Part shown: piece after piece, positions 29,352 to 38,948 of the stretch | How the letters are laid out: each line of letters opens with the position of its first letter | Position numbering within the stretch: position 1 is the stretch's first letter | Assembly: GCF_001590725.1 (NCBI RefSeq) | Contig: NZ_LQXR01000003.1 | Span: forward strand, 86,645-150,644 | Direction of reading: 5' to 3' | Length of the DNA: 64,000 nucleotides | From: Snodgrassella sp. CFCC 13594 | Lineage (GTDB): Bacteria; Pseudomonadota; Gammaproteobacteria; Burkholderiales; Neisseriaceae | Notes under the pieces: generated by a model | Told to the model about the DNA's origin: nothing | Database searches by the model: none | Seen by the model: the letters and a program-made list of their open reading frames with translations, nothing else | Translations under genes and position numbers: made by a program

Positions 29352-32210
29352 ATGCATGAAGATTCAGGCAACCCAGATGATTGGGCGGTAGATCTGAGCC
29401 AAGTTGCGCACGTTTATGGTAAGACGCGGGCTTTGGCGCCGATTAGTTTACGTATTCGACGTGGTGCTACTGTGGGCCTCATTGGCCCCGATGGCGTGGG
29501 TAAATCCACATTATTGTCATTGATTGCCGGCGTCAAAGTGATTCAGCAAGGTTGCGTCATGGTGTTTGGCGGCGACATGAGTGACAAGCACACTCGCAAT
29601 CGTTTGTCGCACCGCATTGCGTTTATGCCACAAGGTTTGGGTCATAATTTGTATCCGACTTTGTCGGTGCTGGAAAACGTAGATTTTCACGCGCGCTTGT
29701 TTGGTTTGGGTGGGGTTGATAAAAAAAAGTCGCATCAATCGTTTGCTTCAAGCCACAGGCTTATCGCCGTTTGCCGACCGTGCGGCGGGCAAGCTCTCTG
29801 GCGGGATGAAGCAAAAACTCAGTTTGTGCTGTGCTTTGGTGCACAATCCACAATTGCTGATTTTGGATGAACCCACTACGGGTGTTGACCCCTTATCGAG
29901 ACGCCAGTTCTGGCATTTGGTGGATGAACTGCGCGCTGAAAATCCGGGTATGACGGTTATGGTGGCCACCGCGTATATCGACGAGGCTGGTCGATTTGAG
30001 CACCTTTTGGCTATGGATGATGGCCATTTGATTGCCAATGCGCCCACTCAAACAGTGTTGGCTGATACCCACAGCCAAACGCTGGAAGAGGCCTATGTAA
30101 AACTATTGCCACCAGACAAGCAGGAAGGTTCAGGCAGCCTCGAATTAACACCGTTTAAGCCTGATCCAACCTCGCCGCCGGCCATTGAAGCACATGATTT
30201 AACCAAACGGTTTGGCGACTTTGTGGCGGTCGATCACGTCAGTTTCACCATCCCGCGTGGTGAGATTTTTGGTTTTTTGGGTTCCAATGGTTGTGGTAAA
30301 TCCACCACCATGAAAATGCTCACCGGTTTATTGGATGCCACTGAGGGGACGGCCGAGCTGCTGGGCCAACCAATTAATGCTGGGGATATGCAACCCGCAT
30401 GCAAGTGGGCTACATGTCGCAGGCATTTTCTTTGTATGAAGAATTGTCGGTCACACAGAATTTGATGATGCATGCGCGCCTATATCAATTGGAAGGCGCA
30501 GCAGCCAAACAAGCTGTTGACGATGCTTTGCGGCAGTTTGATTTGACGGAGGTGGCGGACACCGAGCCCGCAGCATTGCCTCTGGGTATGCGCCAGCGGT
30601 TGCAATTGGCGGCGGCTTGTTTACACCACCCTCAAGTATTGATTTTAGATGAACCAACTTCTGGTGTGGATCCCGCTGCACGGGATATGTTTTGGCGGCA
30701 TTTGCTGAAACTATCGCGACAAGACCGCATCACTATTTTTGTGTCCACGCATTTTATGAATGAAGCGGCACGTTGTGATCGCATTTCTTTTATGCATCAA
30801 GGCAGGGTGTTGGCAGTGGGTACGCCAGCAGAATTGTGCGCTAATCAACACACCGATGATTTGGAAGAGGCCTTCATCGCCTACTTAGAAGCAGCATCCC
30901 CGGAAAACGAAACCAGAGCACCTTTAAAGACTCATTCAACAACCTGGGTAAAAGAGCATCCGGTTGCACATGCAGGCCAGAAGGATGATGTTTTTAGACA
31001 AGTTCATGCACATCAGCCATCCGCGCTAAGAGAAGACGTAAGTGCCGTGGCCTCGTCAGTTACGGAGCGTACCAATGGATTGCGCTATTGGTTGAATACT
31101 GTTTGGACTTTTGCAGTGCGCGAAGGCAAGGAGTTACTGCGTGACCGCATTCGGTTGTTTTTTGCGTTGTTTGGACCTGTGGTATTGATGGTGATGGCGG
31201 CCTATTCGGTGTCATTTGACGTGAAAAACGTCAAACTCGCAATTTTGGATCGCGATCAAACGATAGAAAGCCGTGCGCTTACGGAATATTTTACTGGTTC
31301 ACGCTATTTTACTTTACAGCAATACCTGAGCGAACCCGATGAAATTGACGCAACGCTAAAAAGCTCAAAAGCACGGTTGGTGATTGATATTCCACCACAC
31401 TTTGGCCGCGATTTGATGCGGGGCAACAAACCTGAAGTGGGCTTCTACATCGATGGCACCATGCCGTTTCTCACCGAAAACATTAAAGGCTTCATCCTCG
31501 GTATTATGAGTGATTATGGCTATGGTCGTATTCGAGCCTCAGGATTGCCCATTTCTATGGCTCCTTCGGTGAATGTGGCACCACGATTTGTGTATAACCA
31601 GGATTTCAAAAGTATTTATGCTTTCACACCAGGCATGATTATGATGGCGATGATGCTGATTCCGGTGATGATGACGGCATTGGGTGTGGTGCGAGAGCGC
31701 GAAATTGGCTCAATTACCAATCTCTACACTTCTCCGGCATCGGTTCGCCAGTTTCTCATCGGCAAACAGCTTCCTTATGTAGCCGCATCCTTTGTGAGCT
31801 ATTTAATTTTGATTTGGTTGGCGGTGGTGGTGCTGGGGGTGCCGGTACGCGGTAGCTTTGTGGCCATGAGTCTAGGTGCATTGGCGTTGATTTGTGCTGC
31901 GACCGCGTTTGGTTTGTTGATATCCAGCTTTGTCAAATCCCAAGTAGCGGCCATTTTTGGTTCGGCGATTTTGTCATTGATTCCCGCATTGAATTTTTCA
32001 GGTTTGCTCTATCCATTGTCAACCTTAACTGGCGTGAACTATTGGGTAGGTTGGGCCTTTCCTACGGCATGGTTTCAGCTCATCAGCTTGGGCGGTTTTA
32101 CCAAGGGCTTGGGTTTTGCCGATTTTCGCTATTACTACTTGGTGCTGATTGGTTTTTGCCTGTTGTATGTGTTTGTGGCGGGGCTACTTTTGAAGAAACA
32201 GGAGACCTAG
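29352..32210 (+). CDS. rbbA: RbbA-type ABC exporter: two ATPase domains fused to a permease (two frameshifts in this sequence)
   Basis: Fused ABC protein with an ATPase at about 1-260, a second ATPase at about 275-540 and an ABC-2 permease at about 590-952. Visible motifs are [18 protein letters not shown] and [13 protein letters not shown] in the first half, then [14 protein letters not shown] and [14 protein letters not shown] in the second, and [17 protein letters not shown] in the permease. It matches E. coli RbbA throughout. Two indels break the frame. The first is an extra A in the eight-A run near 29720-29728 (seven A restore [15 protein letters not shown]). The second is a missing A at 30392-30394 (CAAACCC restores [14 protein letters not shown]). 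Corrected length is about 952 residues. The E. coli protein has been linked to ribosomes, but the domain plan is that of an exporter. Confidence 0.88.
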
Positions 32211-33338
32211 ATGCTGCGTTGGTTGAAAAATGTGTGGGTGCTGAGTCTTAAAGAATTCAAAAGCTTGTTTGGCGATGTGGTATTGATGGGGTTGATTGTG
32301 GTGGTGTTGTCTGTAGCCGTGTATTCAGTGTCTACCGGCATCACCACTGAAGTGCGCAATGCTTCGGTGGCGGTTATGGATGGGGATCATTCTGCCTTGT
32401 CTTATCAGATTAGGGACGCACTGTTGCCACCGCATTTTAAAGAACCGGTAGAGGTAGCGCGGGAAGACGTTGATGGCGCTATGGATCGTGGTGATTATGT
32501 GTTTGTTTTGGACATCCCGCCACATTTTCAGCGAGATGTTTTGGCTGGCCGTTCACCCACGATTCAAGTGTTGGCAGATGCCACGGCGGTAACACAAGCA
32601 GGTGTAGGGTTAACCTATCTTAGTCAAATTATTCAGCAGGAAAGTGCGCGTTTTTTGCGGCAAAATAGTGCCGAATCAATGTTACCGGTAACGCCAGTGG
32701 TGAACATTATGTTTAACCCTAATGGTGAATCCACATGGTATTTGGCGGTGATTCAAGTGGTGTCCAATGTAACTTTGTTGGCGATGATTCTGGTGGGTGC
32801 TGCTGTCATCCGCGAGCGAGAACATGGCACCATTGAGCATTTATTAGTGATGCCGGTGCGCGCTAGCGAAATTGCTTTGGCGAAAATTTTAACCAATGGC
32901 ATGGTTATCACGGTGGCTGCACTCTTGTCTTTGTGGCTGGTGGTAAATGTGTGGTTGGCAGTACCGATTAACGGATCGGTGTGGCTGTTTACCTTGGGTA
33001 TGGCCATTTATTTGTTTTCGGTTGCCTCTATGGGCATTTGGCTTGCTACGTTGGCCCCCACCATGCCGCAATTTGGACTGCTGTGTTTGCCGGTTTATGT
33101 GGTGACCCGCTTGATTTCGGGGGCTGAATCGCCATTGGAGAGCATGCCTGATTTTTTCCAAATGATGACATGGCTCTCTCCGGTGACGCAGTTTGTGCAA
33201 TACAGTCAAGATGTTTTGTTTCGCAATGCCGGTATGGCCATCGTTTGGCCAAAACTGGTGGTGATGAGTGTCATGGGGGCGTTGTTTTTGGCCCTAGCTT
33301 TGGCGCGTTTTCGCAGCATGTTGGCACGTCAATCATGA
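32211..33338 (+). CDS. ABC-2 type permease (YhhJ family)
   Basis: Second membrane subunit of the exporter, homologous to E. coli YhhJ. The N-terminal helix lies in DVVLMGLIVVVLSVAVYSVS, a periplasmic loop of about 130 residues contains FVLDIPPHFQRDVLAG, and a five-helix ABC-2 core contains GAAVIREREHGTIEHLLVMPVRASEIALAK and SGAESPLESMPDFFQ. It is 375 residues, like YhhJ (374). It begins directly after the rbbA stop, and the outer-membrane factor follows with 29 bases between, so the operon is continuous. Confidence 0.88.
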   Translation: MLRWLKNVWVLSLKEFKSLFGDVVLMGLIVVVLSVAVYSVSTGITTEVRNASVAVMDGDHSALSYQIRDALLPPHFKEPVEVAREDVDGAMDRGDYVFVLDIPPHFQRDVLAGRSPTIQVLADATAVTQAGVGLTYLSQIIQQESARFLRQNSAESMLPVTPVVNIMFNPNGESTWYLAVIQVVSNVTLLAMILVGAAVIREREHGTIEHLLVMPVRASEIALAKILTNGMVITVAALLSLWLVVNVWLAVPINGSVWLFTLGMAIYLFSVASMGIWLATLAPTMPQFGLLCLPVYVVTRLISGAESPLESMPDFFQMMTWLSPVTQFVQYSQDVLFRNAGMAIVWPKLVVMSVMGALFLALALARFRSMLARQS

Positions 33339-33367
33339 GGTGGAACAAGTTGCCTGAAAGGATGGGG

Positions 33368-34838
33368 ATGTATTCCAAAAAATTAGCATGGGTGGTTGGG
33401 GTCGTGTGTGTGGCTGGATGCTCGAGTACGCACATCAATGTGGATTCTCAGGTACCGGTGCCAGCTCAGTTTGAAGAAGCCGCCCGAGCGCATGGGGCAA
33501 CTGAAGTGGCCGCATGGTGGCAGAACTGGCCAGATCCGGTATTGCAACAGTTAATCGAGCAAGGTTTGGTTAACAACCGCAATCTGGCGGCGATGACCGC
33601 AAATGTAGCAGCCGCGCGCGCCAATGCTGCTTTGGCTGCTGCTGATTTGGGCCCCAATGTGGCTTTGGTGGGCAGCGCTGGTGCACACAATGTCAATATT
33701 GATAATCCATTAGATAATGACGTGCGCAGCGTGTTGGCACGTCTAGGCTCGTCATTGGGCGAAGACAGTCATCGATTTAAAGGTAGCAGTAATCATTTGG
33801 CTTTGCCGCCAGCTGGGAGCCGGATATTTTTGGCGCCAAACGCAGTGATGCCGATGCTGCTCGCTATGCCAGCTTGGGCATTCAAGAACAGTGGCATGGC
33901 GCTCAAATGTTGCTGGCCAGTGATATTGCCGATACGTATTTGCGCATTCGCGCTTTGCAGCAACGTATACGCGTGGGTGCACAAAGCGTGGCTGCCTTAA
34001 GACAGCTACAACAGTATGCACAAGGCCGCTTTCGGGCAGGTCAGGCCACCGATTATGATGTACAAGATGTGGCTGCTAAACTCAGCGCCATGCAAGCGTT
34101 GCAAGCCACATGGCAGGCTCAGGCCGATGGTTACGCCCGTAATTTGGCCGTACTTTTAGGAGTGCCCGCACAAGGTTTTACCATTCCGCCCAGCCCCGTG
34201 GATGCCTTGGACACCATCCCAGCTGCGCCGGCTGGCACCTTGCCTTTGGCGGTGCTGAATCGACGCCTGATGTGCGCGCACAAGAACATGTGGTGAAGGC
34301 AATGAGTGCCAAACTGGCCAGTGCCAAGGCTGATTTGCTGCCGCGATTCGACATTAATTTTTTGTGGCAGACTGGGCGAGTGCGTTTAGACAGTGATTTA
34401 CCTCAATTTAAAGGCTTGGGCAGTTTGGTGAGTGCTGGAATAACCTTGCCTATTTTTACGTCGGGCCGTATTCAGCGCAATATTGAGGCGGCTGATGCCC
34501 GTCTTCAGGCCGCATTGGCTGAATACGATCAGCGGGTATTGCAAGCGCTGGCAGACGTCGACAGCAGCTATCAATTGCAATACGGGTTGCATCGCCAGAA
34601 CCAACTCTTAAGCCAAGCCAAGCGCCAAGCGCGCACACAAGCCACAGGTGCTGAACGATTGTTTCATTATGGTCACTTGACTTTGGACAGGGTGTTGAGT
34701 GCGCGCCTAAATGCCGAAGACATGGCCGATAAATCCATTCAAGGCAAACTGGCCGAGGCGCAAAATTTGCTGAATGTCTATAAAGCGTTGGGTGGTGGAT
34801 GGCCAAGCACCAATGAAGCTACTGAATCTACGCATTAA
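33368..34838 (+). CDS. Outer-membrane efflux lipoprotein, NodT/TolC family (two frameshifts in this sequence)
   Basis: Outer-membrane channel of the tripartite exporter. The signal peptide MYSKKLAWVVGVVCVAGC ends in a lipobox VAGC, then AAWWQNWPDPVLQQLIEQGL is the usual start of the NodT class. The frame is broken twice. One base is missing at about 33811 (CCAAGC restores PPSWEPDIFGAKRSDADAAR). A C is missing at about 34276 (CGCCCT restores LNRRPDVRAQE, the conserved RRPDV motif). Corrected length is about 490 residues, normal for the family. The start at 33368 has AAAGG six bases upstream and is preferred to ATG codons at 33362 and 33335. Confidence 0.85.
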
Positions 34839-34848
34839 AAGGATGAAT

Positions 34849-36336
34849 ATGCGGTTGGTATTTCAAACACGAGGCGTGAAAAGGTGTTGGACGCTATTGC
34901 TAGCGGTCTTACTTTCTGCCTGCTCGGCCTTGCAATATCAGCCGTTGAAAACACTGAATCAGGTCAATCACAATCAAGGTTATCGAGTACAACAGGCTTT
35001 GGCCACTGCTCAATCGAATAATGATGACGTGATGGTGGTGCTATCATTTTCCGGTGGCGGCACTAGGGCGGCGGCTTTTGGCTATGGCGTATTGGAAACC
35101 CTCAAGAAGCAAGTGGTTTACATAGATGGTCGCCGCACCAATTTAATGCAGGCAGTGGATTTGGTCTATGGCATTTCCGGCGGCTCTGTTTTGGCCACTT
35201 ATTTTGGTTTGCATGGGGCGGACACAATCAATCTATTTGAGAAAAATTTTCTCAAGCAAAACTTGCAAAAAGTATTGGTGGGACAGTTGTTTTCGGCTTC
35301 CAATTGGCCGCGTTTGACTTCACCCGAATTTGGCCGCGGTGATTTGCTGCAAGAGCAACTGGACTTGCATTTATTTCATGGCGCCACCTATGACGATTTG
35401 CTGCATCGCCGAAAGGGCCCATTTACAGTGATCAGCGCCACTGACATGGGCTTAGGCAGTCGGCTGGATTTTACCCAAGACTATTTTGATTTGATGTGTT
35501 TGGATTTAACTGATATGCCCTTGGCCCGTGCTGTGGCCGCATCCAGTGCGGTGCCATTGGTGTTTGCTCCCATTACGCTCAATAATCATGGTGGACAATG
35601 CGCATACCAGATACCAGCATGGACCGCTGATACCCGTGCTGAAACCGACAACGCAAAGGATTTTCGGCACAAAACCCGACAAGAATATGTAGAGCGTGTA
35701 CGCAAATATCAAGACAGCGCTAAGCGTCCTTATGTGCATCTATTGGATGGCGGCCTTACCGATAACTTAGGTTTACGCAGCCTATTGGATGCCACTGAGT
35801 TATACAGCCAGGCATCACTGTATGACCGATTTTCTCAAAACAAAATCAATAAAATCATTATTATCAATGTGAATGCACAAACACAGGCCTTGAGCGATAT
35901 TGATGAGCGCGCTGATGTACCGGGTTTCCGTTCGGTGTTAGACGCTATTGTTAACATTCCCATCGATAAATATTCCGAAGATACTTTGCGGCAATTCCAA
36001 AAATACGTGGATTGGTGGAACGAAAATAAATCCAATCGTGCGCCCAATTTGTATTTTATCAGCGTGAATTTGTTGGATTTGCCTGAATCGGCGTTGCGCG
36101 AGAAAGTGGTGCATATTCCCACCACTTTTTACTTGGCCAATTATGATGTCAATAATTTGCGTACCGCAGCAGCACAATTATTAACGGCATCGCCCAATTA
36201 CCAGCGCATGGTGCGTGATTTATCAGCGCATCCCATTGCCGCCAATCCGCACGCTTTGACTGCACCAGAAAGTGCCTCAGCACCCATGGTTGAAGATGCG
36301 GCAGAGGAAGCACAAGGTGCCTCATCACCCGAATAA
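34849..36336 (+). CDS. Patatin-like phospholipase lipoprotein
   Basis: Predicted lipid acyl hydrolase with a Ser-Asp dyad. The lipobox LLSAC places the lipidated Cys at residue 25. The oxyanion hole is GGGTRAAAFGYG (residues 69-80), the nucleophile Ser110 is in GISGGSVLA, and the catalytic Asp is in LLDGGLTDN (about residue 300). The C-terminal 150 residues are mixed helix and sheet, ending in an Ala/Glu-rich tail. The start is chosen at 34849 with AAAAGG spaced six bases; the ORF extends back into the efflux gene. It follows the outer-membrane factor by 10 bases, so it is the fifth gene of the exporter operon. Likely membrane-anchored in the periplasm; the substrate is unknown. Confidence 0.85.
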   Translation: MRLVFQTRGVKRCWTLLLAVLLSACSALQYQPLKTLNQVNHNQGYRVQQALATAQSNNDDVMVVLSFSGGGTRAAAFGYGVLETLKKQVVYIDGRRTNLMQAVDLVYGISGGSVLATYFGLHGADTINLFEKNFLKQNLQKVLVGQLFSASNWPRLTSPEFGRGDLLQEQLDLHLFHGATYDDLLHRRKGPFTVISATDMGLGSRLDFTQDYFDLMCLDLTDMPLARAVAASSAVPLVFAPITLNNHGGQCAYQIPAWTADTRAETDNAKDFRHKTRQEYVERVRKYQDSAKRPYVHLLDGGLTDNLGLRSLLDATELYSQASLYDRFSQNKINKIIIINVNAQTQALSDIDERADVPGFRSVLDAIVNIPIDKYSEDTLRQFQKYVDWWNENKSNRAPNLYFISVNLLDLPESALREKVVHIPTTFYLANYDVNNLRTAAAQLLTASPNYQRMVRDLSAHPIAANPHALTAPESASAPMVEDAAEEAQGASSPE

Positions 36337-36381
36337 ACAGGCTGTTGAATTGATTAAAAATTAGGCTGGTTTAGTGGTCAA

Positions 36382-36420
36382 TGGGTTTCAGGTAGCCATA
36401 TCAAGCTATTTTGAAACCCA
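36382..36420. terminator. Convergent terminator-like hairpin
   Basis: TGGGTTTCAGGTAGCC (36382-36397) pairs imperfectly with AGCTATTTTGAAACCCA (36404-36420), nine bases perfectly at the base. It lies between the convergent patatin and hydrolase genes and includes a variant DUS. There is no long T run. Confidence 0.4.
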
Positions 36421-36426
36421 AGTGGA

Positions 36427-36972
36427 TCAACGAATAAACTGTTGGTGAACCGTCTTAAATAATGCATCGCGGGCGCTGCCCAGCCACTCAAAGGCCACCA
36501 TTTCGCGGGAAACGATGGCGCAACCGGCATCACGCAGGCGTGCCAAGGCCAAATCAACATCGGTTGTACATCGTGCGCTCACCGCATCTGCCACCACAAA
36601 TACAGCGTAACCTTGGCGGCGTAAATCCAATGCTGTTTGTAATACGCACACATGGGCTTCGATGCCGGCCAAAACCACTTGGGTGGCACCACCCAAAACT
36701 GCTTCATTCAGGCAGCCTTCCGACCACACGGAAAAATCTTGTTTCTGCACGCACACGGCATCACGGGCTGCGGCCATGATGCTTGGTTCGGTGGCGCCAA
36801 TTTTATCGACGCAGTGCTCACTGATGATGATGGGCACATTCATGGTTTGTGCCAACCGAGCCAGCCATAGGGTGTGGTTGAGCAGGTGCTCAGTATCGTG
36901 TACAGCCGCCAGTAAACGGGTTTGTACGTCAATAATCAACAAGGCGGCTTGTTCGCGGCACATGAGTGTCAT
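36427..36972 (-). CDS. Isochorismatase-family cysteine hydrolase
   Basis: Small alpha/beta hydrolase of the isochorismatase/YcaC/nicotinamidase superfamily. The triad appears as Asp in ALLIIDVQTRLL, Lys in VQKQDFSVW and Cys in GIEAHVCVLQTALDL. The sequence resembles the YcaC branch, whose substrate is uncertain. The start is set at 36972 with AAGGAAA upstream (MTLMCREQAALL); the ORF runs 27 codons further without support. It is 181 residues. It lies downstream of the slt gene on the same strand with a DUS-pair terminator between, so probably separately transcribed. Confidence 0.8.
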   Translation of the reverse strand: MTLMCREQAALLIIDVQTRLLAAVHDTEHLLNHTLWLARLAQTMNVPIIISEHCVDKIGATEPSIMAAARDAVCVQKQDFSVWSEGCLNEAVLGGATQVVLAGIEAHVCVLQTALDLRRQGYAVFVVADAVSARCTTDVDLALARLRDAGCAIVSREMVAFEWLGSARDALFKTVHQQFIR

Positions 36973-37007
36973 GGCAAGTTTCCTTTGTGAGTGGGTGTTA
37001 TTGTGCA

Positions 37008-37035
37008 TTTCAGGCAGCTTTGTGGCTGCCTGAAA
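37008..37035 (-). terminator. DUS-pair terminator after the lytic transglycosylase
   Basis: TTTCAGGCAGC (37008-37018) and GCTGCCTGAAA (37025-37035) form an 11 bp stem with a six-base loop, 21 bases beyond the stop. Both arms are uptake-sequence cores. Confidence 0.65.
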
Positions 37036-37055
37036 AGAAACACAATGCGACAAAG

Positions 37056-38918
37056 CTATCGTGCTGGAATCATGCCCATGCGCTTGGTTAATGAGGTCTG
37101 TGGCTCATTAAATAAATTCGCATAATAAGTGGCATTGGTCATGACGTTTTTGACATAGGTGCGGGTTTCGTCAAAAGGGATGGTTTCTGCATAAATTGCC
37201 CCTTCCAAAGGCGCTGCCGCCTGCCAGCGACGGGCTCGGCTGGGGCCTGCATTGTAGCCGGCAGTGGCCAATACTTCATCACCCAATCGGGTACGAATAT
37301 CACCCAAATACCACGTCCCCATGCGGATGTTCCCAGCCATGGTGTGTAGCTCATCTGGGCTCATTCCCAATTTGTTGGCAATTTCATTGGCAGTGGCGGG
37401 CATCACCTGCATGAGGCCGGTGGCGCCCACATTGGATTTAGCCCCAATCATGAAGCGGCTTTCTTGGCGAATCAGGCCATAAACCCAAGCTGGATCGACA
37501 CCTGCTTGTTGGGCATAAGGCACGGTTAGGTTTTTAAACGGCGCGATGTAACGCAATGCATAATTGAGTTTGTGGTTGGTTTTATCTGCACTCAGAATCC
37601 CCATTTCGTAAAAGCCTTGTTTTTCAGCCAAGGCAGAAGAAGCCAGCAGGGTGTCTTCATTGTAATCTCGAATGGCGTAGCGCCACTCTTGCTGAGCTTG
37701 CCGACGCATGGTCCAATCACCGCCATTTTGTGAGGCGTTAAACAACACCAAGGAGCGGTTGATGTTGCCGTCTTGTTCCACTTTTTTCAGGTCGTGACGA
37801 CTGCTTTCCCCAGCATTGCTGCGCACATCCGCTTTGTTACCCAAGGCTTCAGTGGCCAATAACGCGTAAAAATTGCGGCCTGAGGTGGCTGCATGCTGAA
37901 ACAGGCTTTTGGCTTGCTCATTTTTGCCTTGGGCAACGTAGCTGCGCGCTAACCAATATTGCCAAGTGGGGTCATCTTGTAGCTTTTTGGGCATAGCGCG
38001 AATGATGTCGGCCAATTTTTCCCAGCGCTGCAAGCGCAAGGCTGAACGAGCATACCATTCCCACATTTCAACACTCATTTGATTGATGTCGGCTTGGTCA
38101 AAATAGGCCAGTGCGTTGCTGGCATTTTGATTGTAGGCTTGAGTCAATCCCAGTTGCGCCCATGCAAACCCCACTTGAGGTGGCGTTAAATTGGGCGTGA
38201 TACCTTGAAGCGTGGCAGCGGCATTGCTTTGGCTACGGCCTTCTTTACTGATGACCCGATACAATAGGGATTCTTGTGCACCAGCACTGCCACCGGTGCT
38301 GCTGTTGAGGGGGTTCGACAAAGGGCTGCCTAGGGATTGGGCCAGATTGCGGGCATCGGTGATTTGATTGGCTGCCAATAATCCACGCACCCGCCGCCAT
38401 GCATCATCGCTATTGAGCTGGCCTGCTGCCGCTGCTTGATTCAACCAACGATTACAGCCTTCAGGCAACCGTCCCAGTTCACGCACCAATTCTTGGCGCA
38501 AAATGCGATCGCTGTCGATGCCGCCGAAAGCGGCATAGCAACGGGTTTCTTGGTCACGGTCAGCTGCGTTTAGTTGGGCATACTGCTGGCGAAACAGCGT
38601 CCAGTTGCCGCGTTTGCCCAAACTTTTTAGCCACTGATTGCGTACTGTGTTAGCCATGGCACTGGGGTTTTGGCGTGCCAAAAATTGTGCTGGTTGCGCA
38701 TCGTCATTGGCTTTGATGGCGATTAACACAGTTTGGTACCATTGATAGTTAGACACCACTTCATTGGGCGCTTCTGGCTTTTGGGTGCCGGGCAAAATGC
38801 CGCCATTGCTGTGACCAATCGGCTCTACTGGGGTTTCTTGCTGGCTGGAACAAGCAGCCAACAGCAAAACAGCCGAAGCGATAAGTGTATGAGTGAGGCG
38901 AGGTGCATTTTTCAACAT
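37056..38918 (-). CDS. slt: Soluble-type lytic murein transglycosylase, lipoprotein (LtgA/Slt70 family)
   Basis: Cleaves peptidoglycan to 1,6-anhydro-muropeptides. The lipobox LLAAC follows MLKNAPRLTHTLIASAVL, so it is outer-membrane anchored as in Neisseria LtgA. A long helical superhelix (about residues 50-450) precedes the catalytic domain. The catalytic Glu486 lies in GLIRQESRFMIGAKS, followed by SNVGATGLMQVMPATA and TAGYNAGPSRARRW. It is 620 residues, the LtgA/Slt70 length. The start is at 38918 with AAGGA upstream. It is 30 bases downstream of trkH, so may be cotranscribed with trkA-trkH. Confidence 0.92.
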   Translation of the reverse strand: MLKNAPRLTHTLIASAVLLLAACSSQQETPVEPIGHSNGGILPGTQKPEAPNEVVSNYQWYQTVLIAIKANDDAQPAQFLARQNPSAMANTVRNQWLKSLGKRGNWTLFRQQYAQLNAADRDQETRCYAAFGGIDSDRILRQELVRELGRLPEGCNRWLNQAAAAGQLNSDDAWRRVRGLLAANQITDARNLAQSLGSPLSNPLNSSTGGSAGAQESLLYRVISKEGRSQSNAAATLQGITPNLTPPQVGFAWAQLGLTQAYNQNASNALAYFDQADINQMSVEMWEWYARSALRLQRWEKLADIIRAMPKKLQDDPTWQYWLARSYVAQGKNEQAKSLFQHAATSGRNFYALLATEALGNKADVRSNAGESSRHDLKKVEQDGNINRSLVLFNASQNGGDWTMRRQAQQEWRYAIRDYNEDTLLASSALAEKQGFYEMGILSADKTNHKLNYALRYIAPFKNLTVPYAQQAGVDPAWVYGLIRQESRFMIGAKSNVGATGLMQVMPATANEIANKLGMSPDELHTMAGNIRMGTWYLGDIRTRLGDEVLATAGYNAGPSRARRWQAAAPLEGAIYAETIPFDETRTYVKNVMTNATYYANLFNEPQTSLTKRMGMIPAR

Positions 38919-38948
38919 GGGGTTTTCCTTATGTACAGCGTACGACAT

